This document shows positions 1 to 8,093 of a stretch of DNA of 40,804 bases, one piece after another. A model generated the notes under the pieces. That model saw nothing but the letters and a program-made list of their open reading frames with translations, was not told the DNA's origin and did no database searches. The stretch lies in contig NZ_CALDGS010000090.1 in the NCBI RefSeq assembly GCF_937941905.1, positions 1 through 40,804 of the forward strand. The letters are read 5' to 3'. The stretch's first letter is position 1, and the number at the start of each line of letters is the position of its first letter. The position numbers and the translations under genes were made by a program. The DNA comes from an uncultured Mycolicibacterium sp. GTDB lineage: Bacteria; Actinomycetota; Actinomycetes; Mycobacteriales; Mycobacteriaceae.

Positions 1-50
1 GGCCGCCGGGGGCGGCTCTCGCATCGAGCGCCACCGCCGCGCCCCACGCG

Positions 51-1301
51 CTAGGACAGTTCCCGCACCTCGAGGCGCACCCCGGCGTCGGCCAGCCGTG
101 CCGGCAGCACGTCCCCGAACGCGACGGCCGGGGTGAGCACCCCGGCGCGCCGCGGCAACCGGTCGCGGTCGCGGGCCAGCGCCAGGGCGCATTCGCCGAG
201 CAGCACCGCGGTCGCGGTGTAGCCCGGATCGCCCTGCTGCACCATGGCGGCCACGTACCGGCGTCCGGAGGTCGTGGTGGTGTAGGTCTCGACGCGGTAG
301 TGGCCGCGCATCCCGGCGTCATAGCCGGTGCCGGGCGCGGGCAGCATCCGCTCCAGCAGCCCGGGCGGGACGAGGCGCAGCAGGTCGCCACCGTGGTGGG
401 CGGCCCCGGCCAGGCCCGCGTTGTAGGCCGCGGCGATCATCGGGGCCAGCGGGCCCGAACCCATCGTCAGCGCCTCGCGGTAACGGAACCGCCGGCCGTA
501 CCGCCAACCGAGCAGCGCATTGCTGCGCCGCACACAGCGGGTGTTGTACAGCGCCATGAGATAGCCGCCGAGCCAGAGCCCGTCGAGTTCCGGGGCCACC
601 GCCGCCCCCGGGCACAGCGGCAGGTCGGGCTGGGGTCCGAGGTCGGGCTCGGCCGCCGGGTCCGGGCTGAGGCTGTACGGATCGTCCAACCGGCGGCGCA
701 CCTGCGGATCGGCCGCCGCCAACCGCATCAGCTCCAGCATGGTGGCGATCGACCCGCCGGCGTATCCGCCGGAGTAGGCGCGCAGCACCATGGTGGTGTC
801 GCCGAGCTCCCCGGCACCGTCGGCGGCGGCCCGGCGGTGCAGCGCCCAGACGGTGAGATCCGATGGCACCGAGTCGAATCCGCACGAGTGCACGATCCGC
901 GTACCGCCCGCCGCGGCGCGCTCGTGGTGGGCGTCGGCGCAGGCCCGCACGAACGGCACCTCACCGGTGAGATCCGCGTAGTCCGTGCCGGTCTCGGCGC
1001 AGGCGGCGGCCAGCGGCAGCCCGTGGCGGCTGCACGGTCCGACGGTGCTGACCAGCACCCGGGTACCGCCGGCCAACGCGCGCAACGCATCCGGTTCGGT
1101 CAGCGGTGCGGTCCGCACCGGCCAGCCCGCCGCCCGCGGCCCGAGCGCGTCTCGTACCGCGCGCAACCGCGCCTCGTCGCGCCCGGCCAGCGCGATCCGC
1201 AGCCCGGCACCGACCCGGCTGAGGTACCGGGCGGCCAGCCGCCCGACGAAGCCGGTGGCGCCGTAGATCGTGATGTCGAGATCACGCCCCCCGCCGCCCA
1301 T
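51..1301 (-). CDS. Saccharopine dehydrogenase-like / trans-acting enoyl reductase family protein
   Basis: A 416-residue protein opening with a Rossmann NAD(P)-binding segment (ITIYGATGFVGRLAARYL, about residues 10-27) followed by a second-strand AGRD motif. This is the layout of the saccharopine dehydrogenase NADP-binding family, which in mycobacteria includes the trans-acting enoyl reductase of phenolic lipid synthesis (Rv2953) and its paralogue Rv2449c. The segment STVGPCSRHGLPLAAACAETGTDY followed by HSCGFDSVPSD is characteristic of this group. The length is normal for the family. No polyketide synthase genes are adjacent, so a role in phthiocerol lipids is not supported here; a cytosolic or membrane-associated NADPH-dependent reductase of unknown substrate is the safest reading. 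It ends 50 bases from the window edge and starts 9 bp downstream of the CGNR gene stop, so the two may be co-transcribed. Confidence 0.8.
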   Translation of the reverse strand: MGGGGRDLDITIYGATGFVGRLAARYLSRVGAGLRIALAGRDEARLRAVRDALGPRAAGWPVRTAPLTEPDALRALAGGTRVLVSTVGPCSRHGLPLAAACAETGTDYADLTGEVPFVRACADAHHERAAAGGTRIVHSCGFDSVPSDLTVWALHRRAAADGAGELGDTTMVLRAYSGGYAGGSIATMLELMRLAAADPQVRRRLDDPYSLSPDPAAEPDLGPQPDLPLCPGAAVAPELDGLWLGGYLMALYNTRCVRRSNALLGWRYGRRFRYREALTMGSGPLAPMIAAAYNAGLAGAAHHGGDLLRLVPPGLLERMLPAPGTGYDAGMRGHYRVETYTTTTSGRRYVAAMVQQGDPGYTATAVLLGECALALARDRDRLPRRAGVLTPAVAFGDVLPARLADAGVRLEVRELS

Positions 1302-1310
1302 GCGGTGACG

Positions 1311-1931
1311 CTACCGCGCGTCGGCCGACCGGCTCCGGCGTTCGCGGTAGGCCGCCACGTGCAGCCGGTTGCCGCAGTTGCCGGTGTCGCAGAACATCCG
1401 TGACCGGTTGCGCGACAGGTCGACCACCACCGCGTCGCAGTCCGGTGCCGCACAGGTCTTGAGCCGGCGCAGCTCCCCCGCCCGGATCAGGTCGGCCAGC
1501 GCCATCGCCATGTCGGCCCCCAGCCGCTGCCACAGCGGCGCGTCCGGGGTGGTCATGTGCAGGTGCCACTCGGGCACCTCCGGGTGGCGGGTGAGCCAGG
1601 GGGTGGCCCGGGTGTCGGCGAGCAGCGTGTTCACCTCGGCGACGGCGCGTTCCTCGTCGCCCGCGGCCGCCCAGACCCGGCCCAGCCGGGTGCGCAGCCG
1701 GTGCACCGCGCGCAACTCGGCGGCGTCGCGGTCGCGGCGCACCCCGGTCCAGCGGAACTCCTCGAGAAAGGCGTCCAGGGCGGCGGCGTCGCCGAGCCGG
1801 TCCCCGTCGACGCGGTCGCTGTTCACCAGGGCGCAGGCGGCGCGCAGGACGACCGCGGTGTCATGCGTGAAGCGCACCTCGACCGATGACCCCCTGCGCC
1901 CGCTGTCAGTACCGTCGGCTAGTTTACTCAT
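1311..1931 (-). CDS. CGNR zinc finger domain protein (putative transcriptional regulator)
   Basis: A 206-residue protein. The C-terminal third carries the CGNR zinc-finger pattern: a Cys pair (KTCAAPDCDAV) about 20 residues before a second pair in MFCDTGNCGNRLHVAAYR, where the CGNR motif itself is visible. The N-terminal part matches the ABATE-like stress-induced domain usually found before it. Family members are thought to bind DNA, but few have known targets. The reading frame stays open upstream, but the start at MSKLADGTDSG gives a normal family length and avoids overlapping the divergent EamA gene. Its ATG lies 34 bp from the EamA ATG, so the two share a very short intergenic region, and this protein is a plausible regulator of the exporter. 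That regulatory link is inference only. Confidence 0.8.
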   Translation of the reverse strand: MSKLADGTDSGRRGSSVEVRFTHDTAVVLRAACALVNSDRVDGDRLGDAAALDAFLEEFRWTGVRRDRDAAELRAVHRLRTRLGRVWAAAGDEERAVAEVNTLLADTRATPWLTRHPEVPEWHLHMTTPDAPLWQRLGADMAMALADLIRAGELRRLKTCAAPDCDAVVVDLSRNRSRMFCDTGNCGNRLHVAAYRERRSRSADAR

Positions 1932-1965
1932 GACAGCACGGTTCTGCGTCCTCGAAGGAGAAGCG

Positions 1966-2961
1966 ATGGCCCACCCCGAGGCCGGCTCCCAGCGGTTCCG
2001 GGCCGGTCTGGGCTTCGCCATCGCGTCCGCGGTCTGCTTCGGCACCTCCGGTTCGTTCGGCAAGACCCTGCTGAACATCGGCTGGACGCCGGCGGCCGCG
2101 GTGTTCCTGCGCCTGGCCGGCGCGGCGCTGGTCATGGCGGCGGCGGCCACCCTGCTGCGCCGCGGCTGGGTGCGCGAGGCGCTGCGGCACCCCCGCACCG
2201 TCATCGGCTACGGCATCATCCCGGTCGCCGGCACCCAGCTGTGCTACTACAGCGCGATCGAGCACCTGTCGGTGAGCGTGGCGCTGCTGCTCGAGTACAC
2301 CGCGCCCATCCTGGTCGTGGCCTGGATGTGGGCCACCACCCGGCGCCGGCCGAGCAACACCACCCTGGCCGGGGTGGCGATCGCGCTGGCCGGAACCACC
2401 CTGGTGCTCGACATCTACAGCGGGGTGCACCTCAACCTCGTCGGCCTGGCCTGGGCGATGGCCGCCGCGGTGTGTGTGGCGTGCTTCTTCGTCATGTCCG
2501 ACACCGGCGACGAGGACGACGGCCTCGACGCCGTCACCCTCACCGCCGCCGGCCTCGTCGTCGGCACCGTTCTGGTCGGGCTGCTCGGCGCCACCGGGGT
2601 GCTGCGGCTGACCTTCGTCACCGCCGACACCGTGCTGGCCGGCCACGCCGTGCCCTGGTTCGTGCCGGCCGTCGCGATCGCGGTCGTGTCCACCGCGATG
2701 GCCTACGTGCTGGGCATCCTCGGCATCGCCCGGCTCAAGCCACGGTTCGCCTCCATGGTGGGGCTCTCCGAGGTGCTGTTCGCCACGCTCGCCGCCTGGG
2801 TGCTGCTCGGCGAGGCGATCTCGGCGGCGCAGGCCGTCGGCGGGCTGATCGTGCTCGCCGGGCTGGCGCTGGCCCGCTACGGCGACCGCTCCGACGCGCG
2901 GCCCGAGCTCGACGCCGCCCCGCTGCCGGCCGATCGGCACCCCACGACTGGCCCCGCTTAG
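1966..2961 (+). CDS. EamA/DMT-family inner membrane transporter
   Basis: A 331-residue integral membrane protein with about ten hydrophobic helices arranged as two repeats of five, the architecture of EamA (RhtA/YdcZ-type) drug/metabolite transporters. The first repeat starts at FAIASAVCFGTSGSFGKTLL; the second contains PRFASMVGLSEVLFATLAAWVLLGE, the typical conserved end of EamA repeat 2. The start was chosen at the ATG preceded by a clear ribosome-binding sequence (GAAGGAGA, 6 nt upstream); an in-frame ATG at 1930 would overlap the start of the divergent CGNR gene. Such proteins usually export amino acids or metabolites; the substrate is unknown. It is followed within 9 bp by the cutinase-like gene. 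Confidence 0.88.
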   Translation: MAHPEAGSQRFRAGLGFAIASAVCFGTSGSFGKTLLNIGWTPAAAVFLRLAGAALVMAAAATLLRRGWVREALRHPRTVIGYGIIPVAGTQLCYYSAIEHLSVSVALLLEYTAPILVVAWMWATTRRRPSNTTLAGVAIALAGTTLVLDIYSGVHLNLVGLAWAMAAAVCVACFFVMSDTGDEDDGLDAVTLTAAGLVVGTVLVGLLGATGVLRLTFVTADTVLAGHAVPWFVPAVAIAVVSTAMAYVLGILGIARLKPRFASMVGLSEVLFATLAAWVLLGEAISAAQAVGGLIVLAGLALARYGDRSDARPELDAAPLPADRHPTTGPA

Positions 2962-2970
2962 GCGGGCTAT

Positions 2971-3657
2971 GTGACGATGTGCGGCGTGAGTCTGCTTGGC
3001 GTGTGCGTTCGGCGGGCCGCTGCGGCGGCCGCATCCGTGCTGGCCCTCGGCACCGGCGTGCTCGGTGCGACGTTCGGCGCCCCGGTGGCCGCCGCCCAGC
3101 CCTGCCCCGACGTCGAGCTCATCTTCGCCCGCGGCACCAGCGAGCCGCCCGGCATCGGCCGCGTCGGCCAGGCCCTGGCCGACGCGCTGCGCCCGCAGCT
3201 CGGCGAGCGCACCCTGGGCATCTACCCGGTGAACTACCCGGCCACCTACGACTTCCTGGCCAGCACCGACGGTGCGGTGGACGCGGCCAACCGGATCCAG
3301 TTCATGGCCCAGCAGTGCCCGGACACCAAGATCGTGCTCGGCGGCTACTCGCAGGGCGCGGCGGTGGTCGACATGCTGGCCGGGGTGCCGCCGCTGGGCA
3401 ACCGGGTCGGCCACGTCGGGGCGCCGCTGGCCTCCGACTTCGCGCCGCAGGTGGCCGCCCTGGCGGTGTTCGGCAACCCGTCGGCCAAGTTCGGCATCCC
3501 GCTGCAGAACAGCCCGGTCTTCGGCGGGCGCGGCATCGACCTGTGCAGCCAGGGCGACCCGATCTGCTCCGACGGCCGCAATCCGTTCGCGCACACCAAC
3601 TACGAGACCTCCCCGCTGATCGGGGCGGCGGCCGACTTCATCATCGGCCGGCTCTGA
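2971..3657 (+). CDS. Secreted cutinase-like serine esterase (Cut4/Culp-type)
   Basis: An alpha/beta hydrolase of the cutinase family, 228 residues from the first GTG. It has an N-terminal signal peptide: a double arginine, a long alanine-rich hydrophobic stretch and a probable cleavage site near VAAAQP (residue 43). The catalytic serine lies in GGYSQG (Ser127), with Asp196 in CSQGDPICSDG and His208 in NPFAHTNYE completing the triad; the paired cysteines at the mature N-terminus, mid-domain and around the aspartate are those of secreted cutinases. Position next to a second cutinase and upstream of truA matches cut4/cut3 (Rv3452/Rv3451) of M. tuberculosis, whose family acts on lipid esters and phospholipids outside the cell. 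The start is uncertain: GTG 2971, ATG 2977 or GTG 2986; the last has a possible -10 box (GACGAT) 7 nt upstream. Confidence 0.85.
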   Translation: MTMCGVSLLGVCVRRAAAAAASVLALGTGVLGATFGAPVAAAQPCPDVELIFARGTSEPPGIGRVGQALADALRPQLGERTLGIYPVNYPATYDFLASTDGAVDAANRIQFMAQQCPDTKIVLGGYSQGAAVVDMLAGVPPLGNRVGHVGAPLASDFAPQVAALAVFGNPSAKFGIPLQNSPVFGGRGIDLCSQGDPICSDGRNPFAHTNYETSPLIGAAADFIIGRL

Positions 3658-3727
3658 CGGTTCTTGACCAGGCAAGATGAGGCGAGAGCCACTGCCCTGA
3701 ATCGAGTTCGCATCCCGGCCCGGTGGT

Positions 3728-3733
3728 TATCAT
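3728..3733 (+). promoter_or_regulatory. Putative -10 box of a leaderless cutinase transcript
   Basis: TATCAT matches the mycobacterial SigA -10 consensus (TANNNT) and ends exactly 7 nt before the GTG at 3741, so transcription would start on the first base of that codon. No convincing -35 was seen. This favours GTG 3741 over the earlier in-frame GTG at 3723. Confidence 0.45.
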
Positions 3734-3740
3734 CGGCTGG

Positions 3741-4448
3741 GTGAGTAGCGATCTTGAGCGCACGGCCCGGGCGCGCCGATTCCTGGTGATCGTCGTCGCC
3801 GCCGTGTTCGTGGCGGCGGGCCTGGTGGCGACTCCCCCGCTGCTCCAGCAGACCGCGCGGGATCTCGTGCCGGCGGCCGCCGCCCAGCCCTGTCCGCCGG
3901 TCGAGGTGATCTTCGCCCGCGGCCGCTTCGAGCCGCCCGGGCCCGGTGCGATCGGCGACGCCTTCGTCACCAAACTGCGCAACCGCACCGGCAAGAACAT
4001 CGGGCTCTACTCGGTGCGCTACCCGGCCAACACCGAGGTTGACCTCGGCGCCAACGACATGAGCTCGCACATCCAGTACATGATGAGCTCCTGCCCGGAC
4101 ACCCGGTTGGTGCTGGGCGGCTACTCGCTGGGCGCGGCGGTCACCGACGTCGTGCTGGCGGTGCCGTTCACCGCGTTCGGGTTCAAGAACCCGCTGCCGG
4201 CCGCCGCCGACCGGCACATCGCCGCGGTCGCGCTGTTCGGCAACGGCATCGCCTGGGTGGGCCAGCTCGGCCAGTTCAACCCGGTCTACGCCGGCCGCAC
4301 CATCGACCTGTGCCACGGCGCCGATCCGATCTGCGTGCCCACCGATCCGGAGAACTGGGCGTCCTTCTGGGGCGACCACCTGGCGCCGGCCTACATCAAC
4401 TCCGGGATGGTCGATCAGGCCGTCGATTTCGTCGCCGCCCGGATCTAG
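3741..4448 (+). CDS. Secreted cutinase-like serine esterase (Cut3/Culp-type)
   Basis: A 235-residue cutinase-family hydrolase. A hydrophobic segment (FLVIVVAAVFVAAGLVA, residues 14-30) near the N-terminus acts as signal peptide or signal anchor, with a likely cleavage region at PAAAAQP (about residues 44-50). The triad is visible as Ser129 in GGYSLG, Asp195 in CHGADPIC and His213 in WGDHLAP. It is clearly paralogous to the preceding gene (shared QPCP-VE-IFARG and GGYS motifs) but more diverged around the active serine, so substrate preference may differ. The start was placed at the GTG with a well-spaced -10 box, implying leaderless translation; GTG 3723 would add six residues. It converges with truA, the two stops being 9 bp apart. 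Confidence 0.85.
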   Translation: MSSDLERTARARRFLVIVVAAVFVAAGLVATPPLLQQTARDLVPAAAAQPCPPVEVIFARGRFEPPGPGAIGDAFVTKLRNRTGKNIGLYSVRYPANTEVDLGANDMSSHIQYMMSSCPDTRLVLGGYSLGAAVTDVVLAVPFTAFGFKNPLPAAADRHIAAVALFGNGIAWVGQLGQFNPVYAGRTIDLCHGADPICVPTDPENWASFWGDHLAPAYINSGMVDQAVDFVAARI

Positions 4449-4457
4449 GCCGGCCGG

Positions 4458-5333
4458 CTAGTCCAGCGCCCGCACGCCCCTGGTCACCGCGGCCCGGGCG
4501 GCCAGTTCGTCGTCGGGCGGGTAGTCCACCCCGACCAGCACCAGCCCGTGCGCCGGGGCGGCCGGGAACGCACTGGACCGCCCGGTGGCGTCGAGCAGCC
4601 CGGCACACCAGGCCGGGTCCTGCCGGTGCTCGCCGACCTTGAGCACCGCGCCGACCAGGGAGCGCACCATCGACCAGCAGAACGCGTCGGCGGTGACGTG
4701 CGCGGTGACCAGGTGCCCGTCGGCGGTCCACTCGAAGCGCTGCAGTTCGCGGATGGTCGTCGCGCCGGGGCGCGGCCGGCAGAACGCGGCGAAGTCGTGC
4801 AGCCCCAGCAGGATCCGCGACGCCTCGGTCATCGCGTCGAGATCCAGCGGCCGCGGCCAGGCCACCACGTAGCGGGCCTGCAGCGGGTCCACCCCGTACG
4901 GGGCGGTGGACAACCGGTAGACGTAGTGGCGGCGCAGCGCGGAGAACCGGGCGTCGAACCCGTCCGGGGCACGCACCACGTCGAGCACGCGGACGTCCCT
5001 GGGCAGCAGCCGCGACAGCCGCCGCACCAGCGGGGTGAACTCGGCCTCCCCCGGCCGCGGGGTCCGCGGATAGGCCCGCGGCACCGCGTCGGCCGGCACG
5101 TCGACGTGGGCCACCTGCCCGGTGGCGTGCACCCCGGCGTCGGTGCGCCCGGCCGCCCACACCCGCACCGGCACCCGGAACACCGTCGCCAGCGCCTCCT
5201 CGACGGCGCCGGCCACCGTGCGCTGCCCGGCCTGCACCGCCCAGCCGGCGAAGTCGGTGCCGTCGTAGGCGATGTCGAGGCGAAGACGGACCAGCCCGCC
5301 ACTCTCGCGAATGGCGGGCTGGTCGATGCTCAC
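4458..5333 (-). CDS. truA: tRNA pseudouridine(38-40) synthase TruA
   Basis: TruA converts uridines 38-40 in the tRNA anticodon arm to pseudouridine. The 291-residue protein shows the family signatures: RLRLDIAYDGTDFAGW at the start of the domain, the catalytic aspartate Asp65 in AAGRTDAGVHA, and the C-terminal FCWSMVRSLVGA segment. The GTG start is 4 bp downstream of the rplQ stop, as expected for translational coupling at the end of the alpha operon. The first 15 residues precede the conserved domain and are encoded by a 13-bp perfect inverted repeat (described separately), so the 5' end has a double function or the transcript is partly terminated there. Gene order rplQ-truA-cutinases is the same as in M. 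tuberculosis. Confidence 0.97.
   Translation of the reverse strand: MSIDQPAIRESGGLVRLRLDIAYDGTDFAGWAVQAGQRTVAGAVEEALATVFRVPVRVWAAGRTDAGVHATGQVAHVDVPADAVPRAYPRTPRPGEAEFTPLVRRLSRLLPRDVRVLDVVRAPDGFDARFSALRRHYVYRLSTAPYGVDPLQARYVVAWPRPLDLDAMTEASRILLGLHDFAAFCRPRPGATTIRELQRFEWTADGHLVTAHVTADAFCWSMVRSLVGAVLKVGEHRQDPAWCAGLLDATGRSSAFPAAPAHGLVLVGVDYPPDDELAARAAVTRGVRALD
5289..5324 (-). terminator. Strong hairpin at the rplQ-truA junction (possible terminator/attenuator)
   Basis: GACCAGCCCGCCA (5289-5301) and TGGCGGGCTGGTC (5312-5324) are a perfect 13-bp inverted repeat with a 10-nt loop. It begins 13 nt after the rplQ stop on the transcribed strand and covers truA codons 4-15. There is no clean U-tract, only a T-rich-ish CCGTCTT after the stem. 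It could be a partial terminator of the ribosomal protein operon or a structure that limits truA translation. Confidence 0.5.
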
Positions 5334-5337
5334 GGTG

Positions 5338-5874
5338 TCAGGACTTGTCAGCGTCCGAACCCTCGGCGGTGTCCGCGGCGGCCTCCCCGGCCTGGGCCTC
5401 GGTGGTCTCCTCGGCCTCGGCGGTCTCCTCCGCCTTCACCTCTTCTGCCTTCGCCTCCTCGGCCTGGGCCTGGGCGGCAGCCGCCCGGCGGGCCCGCTCG
5501 GCCTCGTCGGTCACCGTCTTCTCCCGGACCAACTCGATGACCGCCATCGGGGCGTTGTCGCCCTTGCGGTTCCCGACCGGGATGATGCGGGTGTACCCGC
5601 CGTTGCGGTCGGCGTAGAACGGACCGATCTCGGCGAACAGGGTGTGCACCACATCCTTGTCGCGGATCTTCTTCATCACCTCACGCCGGTTGTGCAGCGT
5701 GCCCTTCTTGGCGTGGGTGATGAGCTTCTCCGCGTACGGCCGCAGTGCCCGGGCCTTCGGCTCGGTCGTCTTGATGCGGCCGTGCTCGAACAGCGATGTC
5801 GCCAGGTTGGCCAGAAGCGCCTTCTGGTGCGAGGACGACCCGCCGAGGCGACGGCCCTTGGTGGGCTTGGGCAT
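5338..5874 (-). CDS. rplQ: 50S ribosomal protein L17
   Basis: The N-terminal 120 residues are typical L17: MPKPTKGRRLGGSSSHQKALLANLA and the TTEPKARALRPYAEKLIT segment. L17 lines the peptide exit tunnel region of the large subunit. At 178 residues it is longer than the roughly 120-residue bacterial norm because of a low-complexity C-terminal tail (about residues 122-178) rich in Ala and Glu with AEEAKAEEVKAEE-like repeats, an actinobacterial and especially mycobacterial trait likely exposed on the ribosome surface. The gene lies 29 bp downstream of rpoA, as in all alpha operons. Confidence 0.98.
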   Translation of the reverse strand: MPKPTKGRRLGGSSSHQKALLANLATSLFEHGRIKTTEPKARALRPYAEKLITHAKKGTLHNRREVMKKIRDKDVVHTLFAEIGPFYADRNGGYTRIIPVGNRKGDNAPMAVIELVREKTVTDEAERARRAAAAQAQAEEAKAEEVKAEETAEAEETTEAQAGEAAADTAEGSDADKS

Positions 5875-5903
5875 TGCGAACTCCTAGGTGGAAACGAGTG
5901 GTA

Positions 5904-6950
5904 CTAAAGCTGTTCGGTTTCTGCGTAGTCCTGGTTGTCGTCCGCGTCGTACCCGGAATCGTAGGTACCGGTCGCGGCGTCGTACCCCTGGACCGTGGTC
6001 GGATCAAACGTCGGCGGGCTGTCCTTGAGCGACAGACCGAGCTGATGCAGCTTGATCTTGACCTCGTCGATCGACTTCTGGCCGAAGTTGCGGATGTCGA
6101 GCAGGTCGGACTCGGTCCGCGAGACCAGCTCGCCCACCGTGTGCACCCCCTCGCGCTTGAGGCAGTTGTAGGAGCGCACGGTCAGGTCCAGATCGTCGAT
6201 CGGCATCGCGAAGGCGGCGATGTGATCGGCCTCGGCCGGCGACGGCCCGATCTCGATGCCCTCGGCCTCCACGTTGAGCTCGCGCGCCAGGCCGAACAGC
6301 TCGACGAGGGTCTTGCCGGCCGACGCCAGCGCATCGCGCGGGCTGATCGACGGCTTGGTCTCCACATCGAGGATCAGCTTGTCGAAGTCGGTGCGCTGCT
6401 CGACGCGGGTGGCCTCCACCTTGTAGGTGACCTTGAGCACCGGCGAGTAGATCGAGTCCACCGGGATCCGGCCGATCTCAGCCCCCGACGCCTTGTTCTG
6501 CACGGCCGGCACGTAGCCGCGGCCACGCTCGACGACGAGTTCGACCTCCAGCTTGCCCTTCTCGTTGAGGGTGGCGATGTGCATCTCGGGGTTGTGCACC
6601 GTCACGCCGGCCGGCGGGACGATGTCCCCCGCGGTGACCTCGCCCGGGCCCTGCTTGCGCAGGTACATGGTGACCGGCTCGTCCTCCTCGGACGACACCA
6701 CCAGCCCCTTGAGGTTGAGGATGATCTCGGTGACGTCTTCCTTCACCCCGGGCACGGTGGTGAACTCGTGCAGCACACCGTCGATGCGGATGCTGGTGAC
6801 CGCCGCGCCGGGGATCGACGACAGCAGGGTGCGCCGCAGCGAGTTGCCCATGGTGTAGCCGAAGCCCGGCTCCAGGGGCTCGATGATGAACCGCGACCGG
6901 TACTCGGAGACCTGCTCCTCGGTCAGGGTCGGGCGCTGAGAGATCAGCAT
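5904..6950 (-). CDS. rpoA: DNA-directed RNA polymerase alpha subunit
   Basis: 348 residues, the usual mycobacterial length. The N-terminal domain (about residues 1-230), which dimerises and nucleates polymerase assembly, begins MLISQRPTLTEEQVSEYRSR and contains FGYTMGNSLRRTLLSSIPGAAV. The C-terminal domain (about 250-315), which contacts UP elements and activators, is intact with TVRSYNCLKREGVHTVGEL and DIRNFGQKSIDEVKIKL. An acidic tail follows. It is preceded by a good ribosome-binding site (GGAGGAAT) and by a 102-bp gap containing two hairpins. Confidence 0.99.
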   Translation of the reverse strand: MLISQRPTLTEEQVSEYRSRFIIEPLEPGFGYTMGNSLRRTLLSSIPGAAVTSIRIDGVLHEFTTVPGVKEDVTEIILNLKGLVVSSEEDEPVTMYLRKQGPGEVTAGDIVPPAGVTVHNPEMHIATLNEKGKLEVELVVERGRGYVPAVQNKASGAEIGRIPVDSIYSPVLKVTYKVEATRVEQRTDFDKLILDVETKPSISPRDALASAGKTLVELFGLARELNVEAEGIEIGPSPAEADHIAAFAMPIDDLDLTVRSYNCLKREGVHTVGELVSRTESDLLDIRNFGQKSIDEVKIKLHQLGLSLKDSPPTFDPTTVQGYDAATGTYDSGYDADDNQDYAETEQL

Positions 6951-7052
6951 GGGTTCCTATTCCTCCTTCACGGCAACCGCCATATGATGCCGCGTTGCTC
7001 CCCGGACCGGGCCGGGGAATCCGGGCCGCCGTCGGGACGGCCCGGAAACGTC
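6951..7052 (-). other. rpsD-rpoA intercistronic region with two hairpins
   Basis: This gap is long for the otherwise tight operon. On the transcribed strand it first forms a 9-bp perfect stem (7038-7046 with 7020-7028, 9-nt loop), then a 6-bp stem (7012-7017 with 7000-7005, 6-nt loop), and ends in the rpoA ribosome-binding site. It could be an attenuator, an RNA processing or stability element, or an S4 autoregulatory target; none of these can be decided from sequence alone. Confidence 0.5.
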
Positions 7053-7658
7053 TTACTTCGAGTAGAACTCGACGATCAGCTGCTCGTTGAGCGGCACGTC
7101 GATCTGTTCGCGCGTGGGCAGCTGGTGCACCAGGATGCGCGGCCGCTCCCCGACCACCTGCAGCCAGCCCGGCACCGGGCGGTCGCCCATGGTCTCCCGG
7201 GCGATCTGGAACGGCACGGTGTTGAGCGACTTGTCCCGGATGTCGATGATGTCGTACTGCGACACCCGGTAGCTCGGGATGTTCACCTTCTTGCCGTTGA
7301 CCAGGAAGTGGCCGTGGCTGACCAGCTGGCGGGCCTGCCGGCGGGTGCGGGCCAGGCCGGCGCGGTACACGACGTTGTCCAGCCGGCTCTCCAGGATGCG
7401 CAGCAGCTCCTCACCGGTGACGGCCTTGCGACGCACGGCCTCCTCGTAGTACCGGCGGAACTGCTTCTCCATCACGCCGTAGGTGAAGCGCGCCTTCTGC
7501 TTCTCCTGCAGCTGCAGACGGTATTCGCTCTCCTTGACCCGGGCGCGGCCGTGCTGGCCGGGCGGGTAGGGACGCTTCTCGAAGGACTGATCACCACCGA
7601 CCAGGTCGACGCCGAGGCGGCGCGACTTGCGGGTTGCGGGTCCGGTGTAACGAGCCAT
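7053..7658 (-). CDS. rpsD: 30S ribosomal protein S4
   Basis: 201 residues, the standard length. It starts MARYTGPATRKSRRLGVDL and contains the S4 RNA-binding domain (LESRLDNVVYRAGLARTRRQARQLVSHGHFLVNGKKV split around residues 90-130). S4 is a primary 16S rRNA binder that organises the 5' domain of the small subunit, and in enteric bacteria it represses the alpha operon. It lies 24 bp downstream of rpsK and is followed by a hairpin-bearing gap before rpoA. It lacks a Cys4 zinc motif at the N-terminus. Confidence 0.99.
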   Translation of the reverse strand: MARYTGPATRKSRRLGVDLVGGDQSFEKRPYPPGQHGRARVKESEYRLQLQEKQKARFTYGVMEKQFRRYYEEAVRRKAVTGEELLRILESRLDNVVYRAGLARTRRQARQLVSHGHFLVNGKKVNIPSYRVSQYDIIDIRDKSLNTVPFQIARETMGDRPVPGWLQVVGERPRILVHQLPTREQIDVPLNEQLIVEFYSK

Positions 7659-7682
7659 GGTCCGAAATCTCTCCTCGTGCTA

Positions 7683-8090
7683 CTAGACCCGGCGCCGCTT
7701 GGGCGGACGGCAACCGTTGTGCGGCTGGGGGGTGACATCGGCGATCGTGCCCACCTCGAGGCCGGCGGCCTGCAGCGAGCGAATCGCGGTCTCGCGCCCC
7801 GAACCCGGGCCCTTGACGAACACGTCGACCTTCTTCACGCCGTGCTCCTGCGCCTTGCGCGCGGCGTTCTCGGCGGCCAGCTGCGCGGCGAACGGCGTGG
7901 ACTTGCGGGAACCCTTGAACCCGACGTGGCCGGCCGACGCCCAGGCGATGACATTGCCCTGCGGGTCGGTGATGGACACGATCGTGTTGTTGAACGTGCT
8001 CTTGATGTGCGCGGCGCCGTGCGGGACGTTCTTCTTCTCGCGACGACGGGGCTTCTGGCCCTTGGCGGCAGCCTTCTTTGCTGGTGGCAT
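7683..8090 (-). CDS. rpsK: 30S ribosomal protein S11
   Basis: 135 residues. After a basic N-terminal arm (MPPAKKAAAKGQKPRRREKKNV region) it carries the conserved S11 core: THIKSTFNNTI-like AHIKSTFNNTIVSITDPQGN, then SRKSTPFAAQLAAE and the C-terminal DVTPQPHNGCRPPKRRRV. S11 forms part of the 30S platform near the mRNA exit. It begins 3 bp after the rpsM stop and shares its transcript. Confidence 0.99.
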   Translation of the reverse strand: MPPAKKAAAKGQKPRRREKKNVPHGAAHIKSTFNNTIVSITDPQGNVIAWASAGHVGFKGSRKSTPFAAQLAAENAARKAQEHGVKKVDVFVKGPGSGRETAIRSLQAAGLEVGTIADVTPQPHNGCRPPKRRRV

Positions 8091-8093
8091 GTC

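Noticed and set aside
1924..3675. A 583-codon minus-strand frame opposite the EamA and cutinase genes
   Set aside because: Its translation is Gly/Arg/Asp/His-rich low complexity, typical of the complement of GC-rich coding DNA, and the plus-strand genes are well supported.
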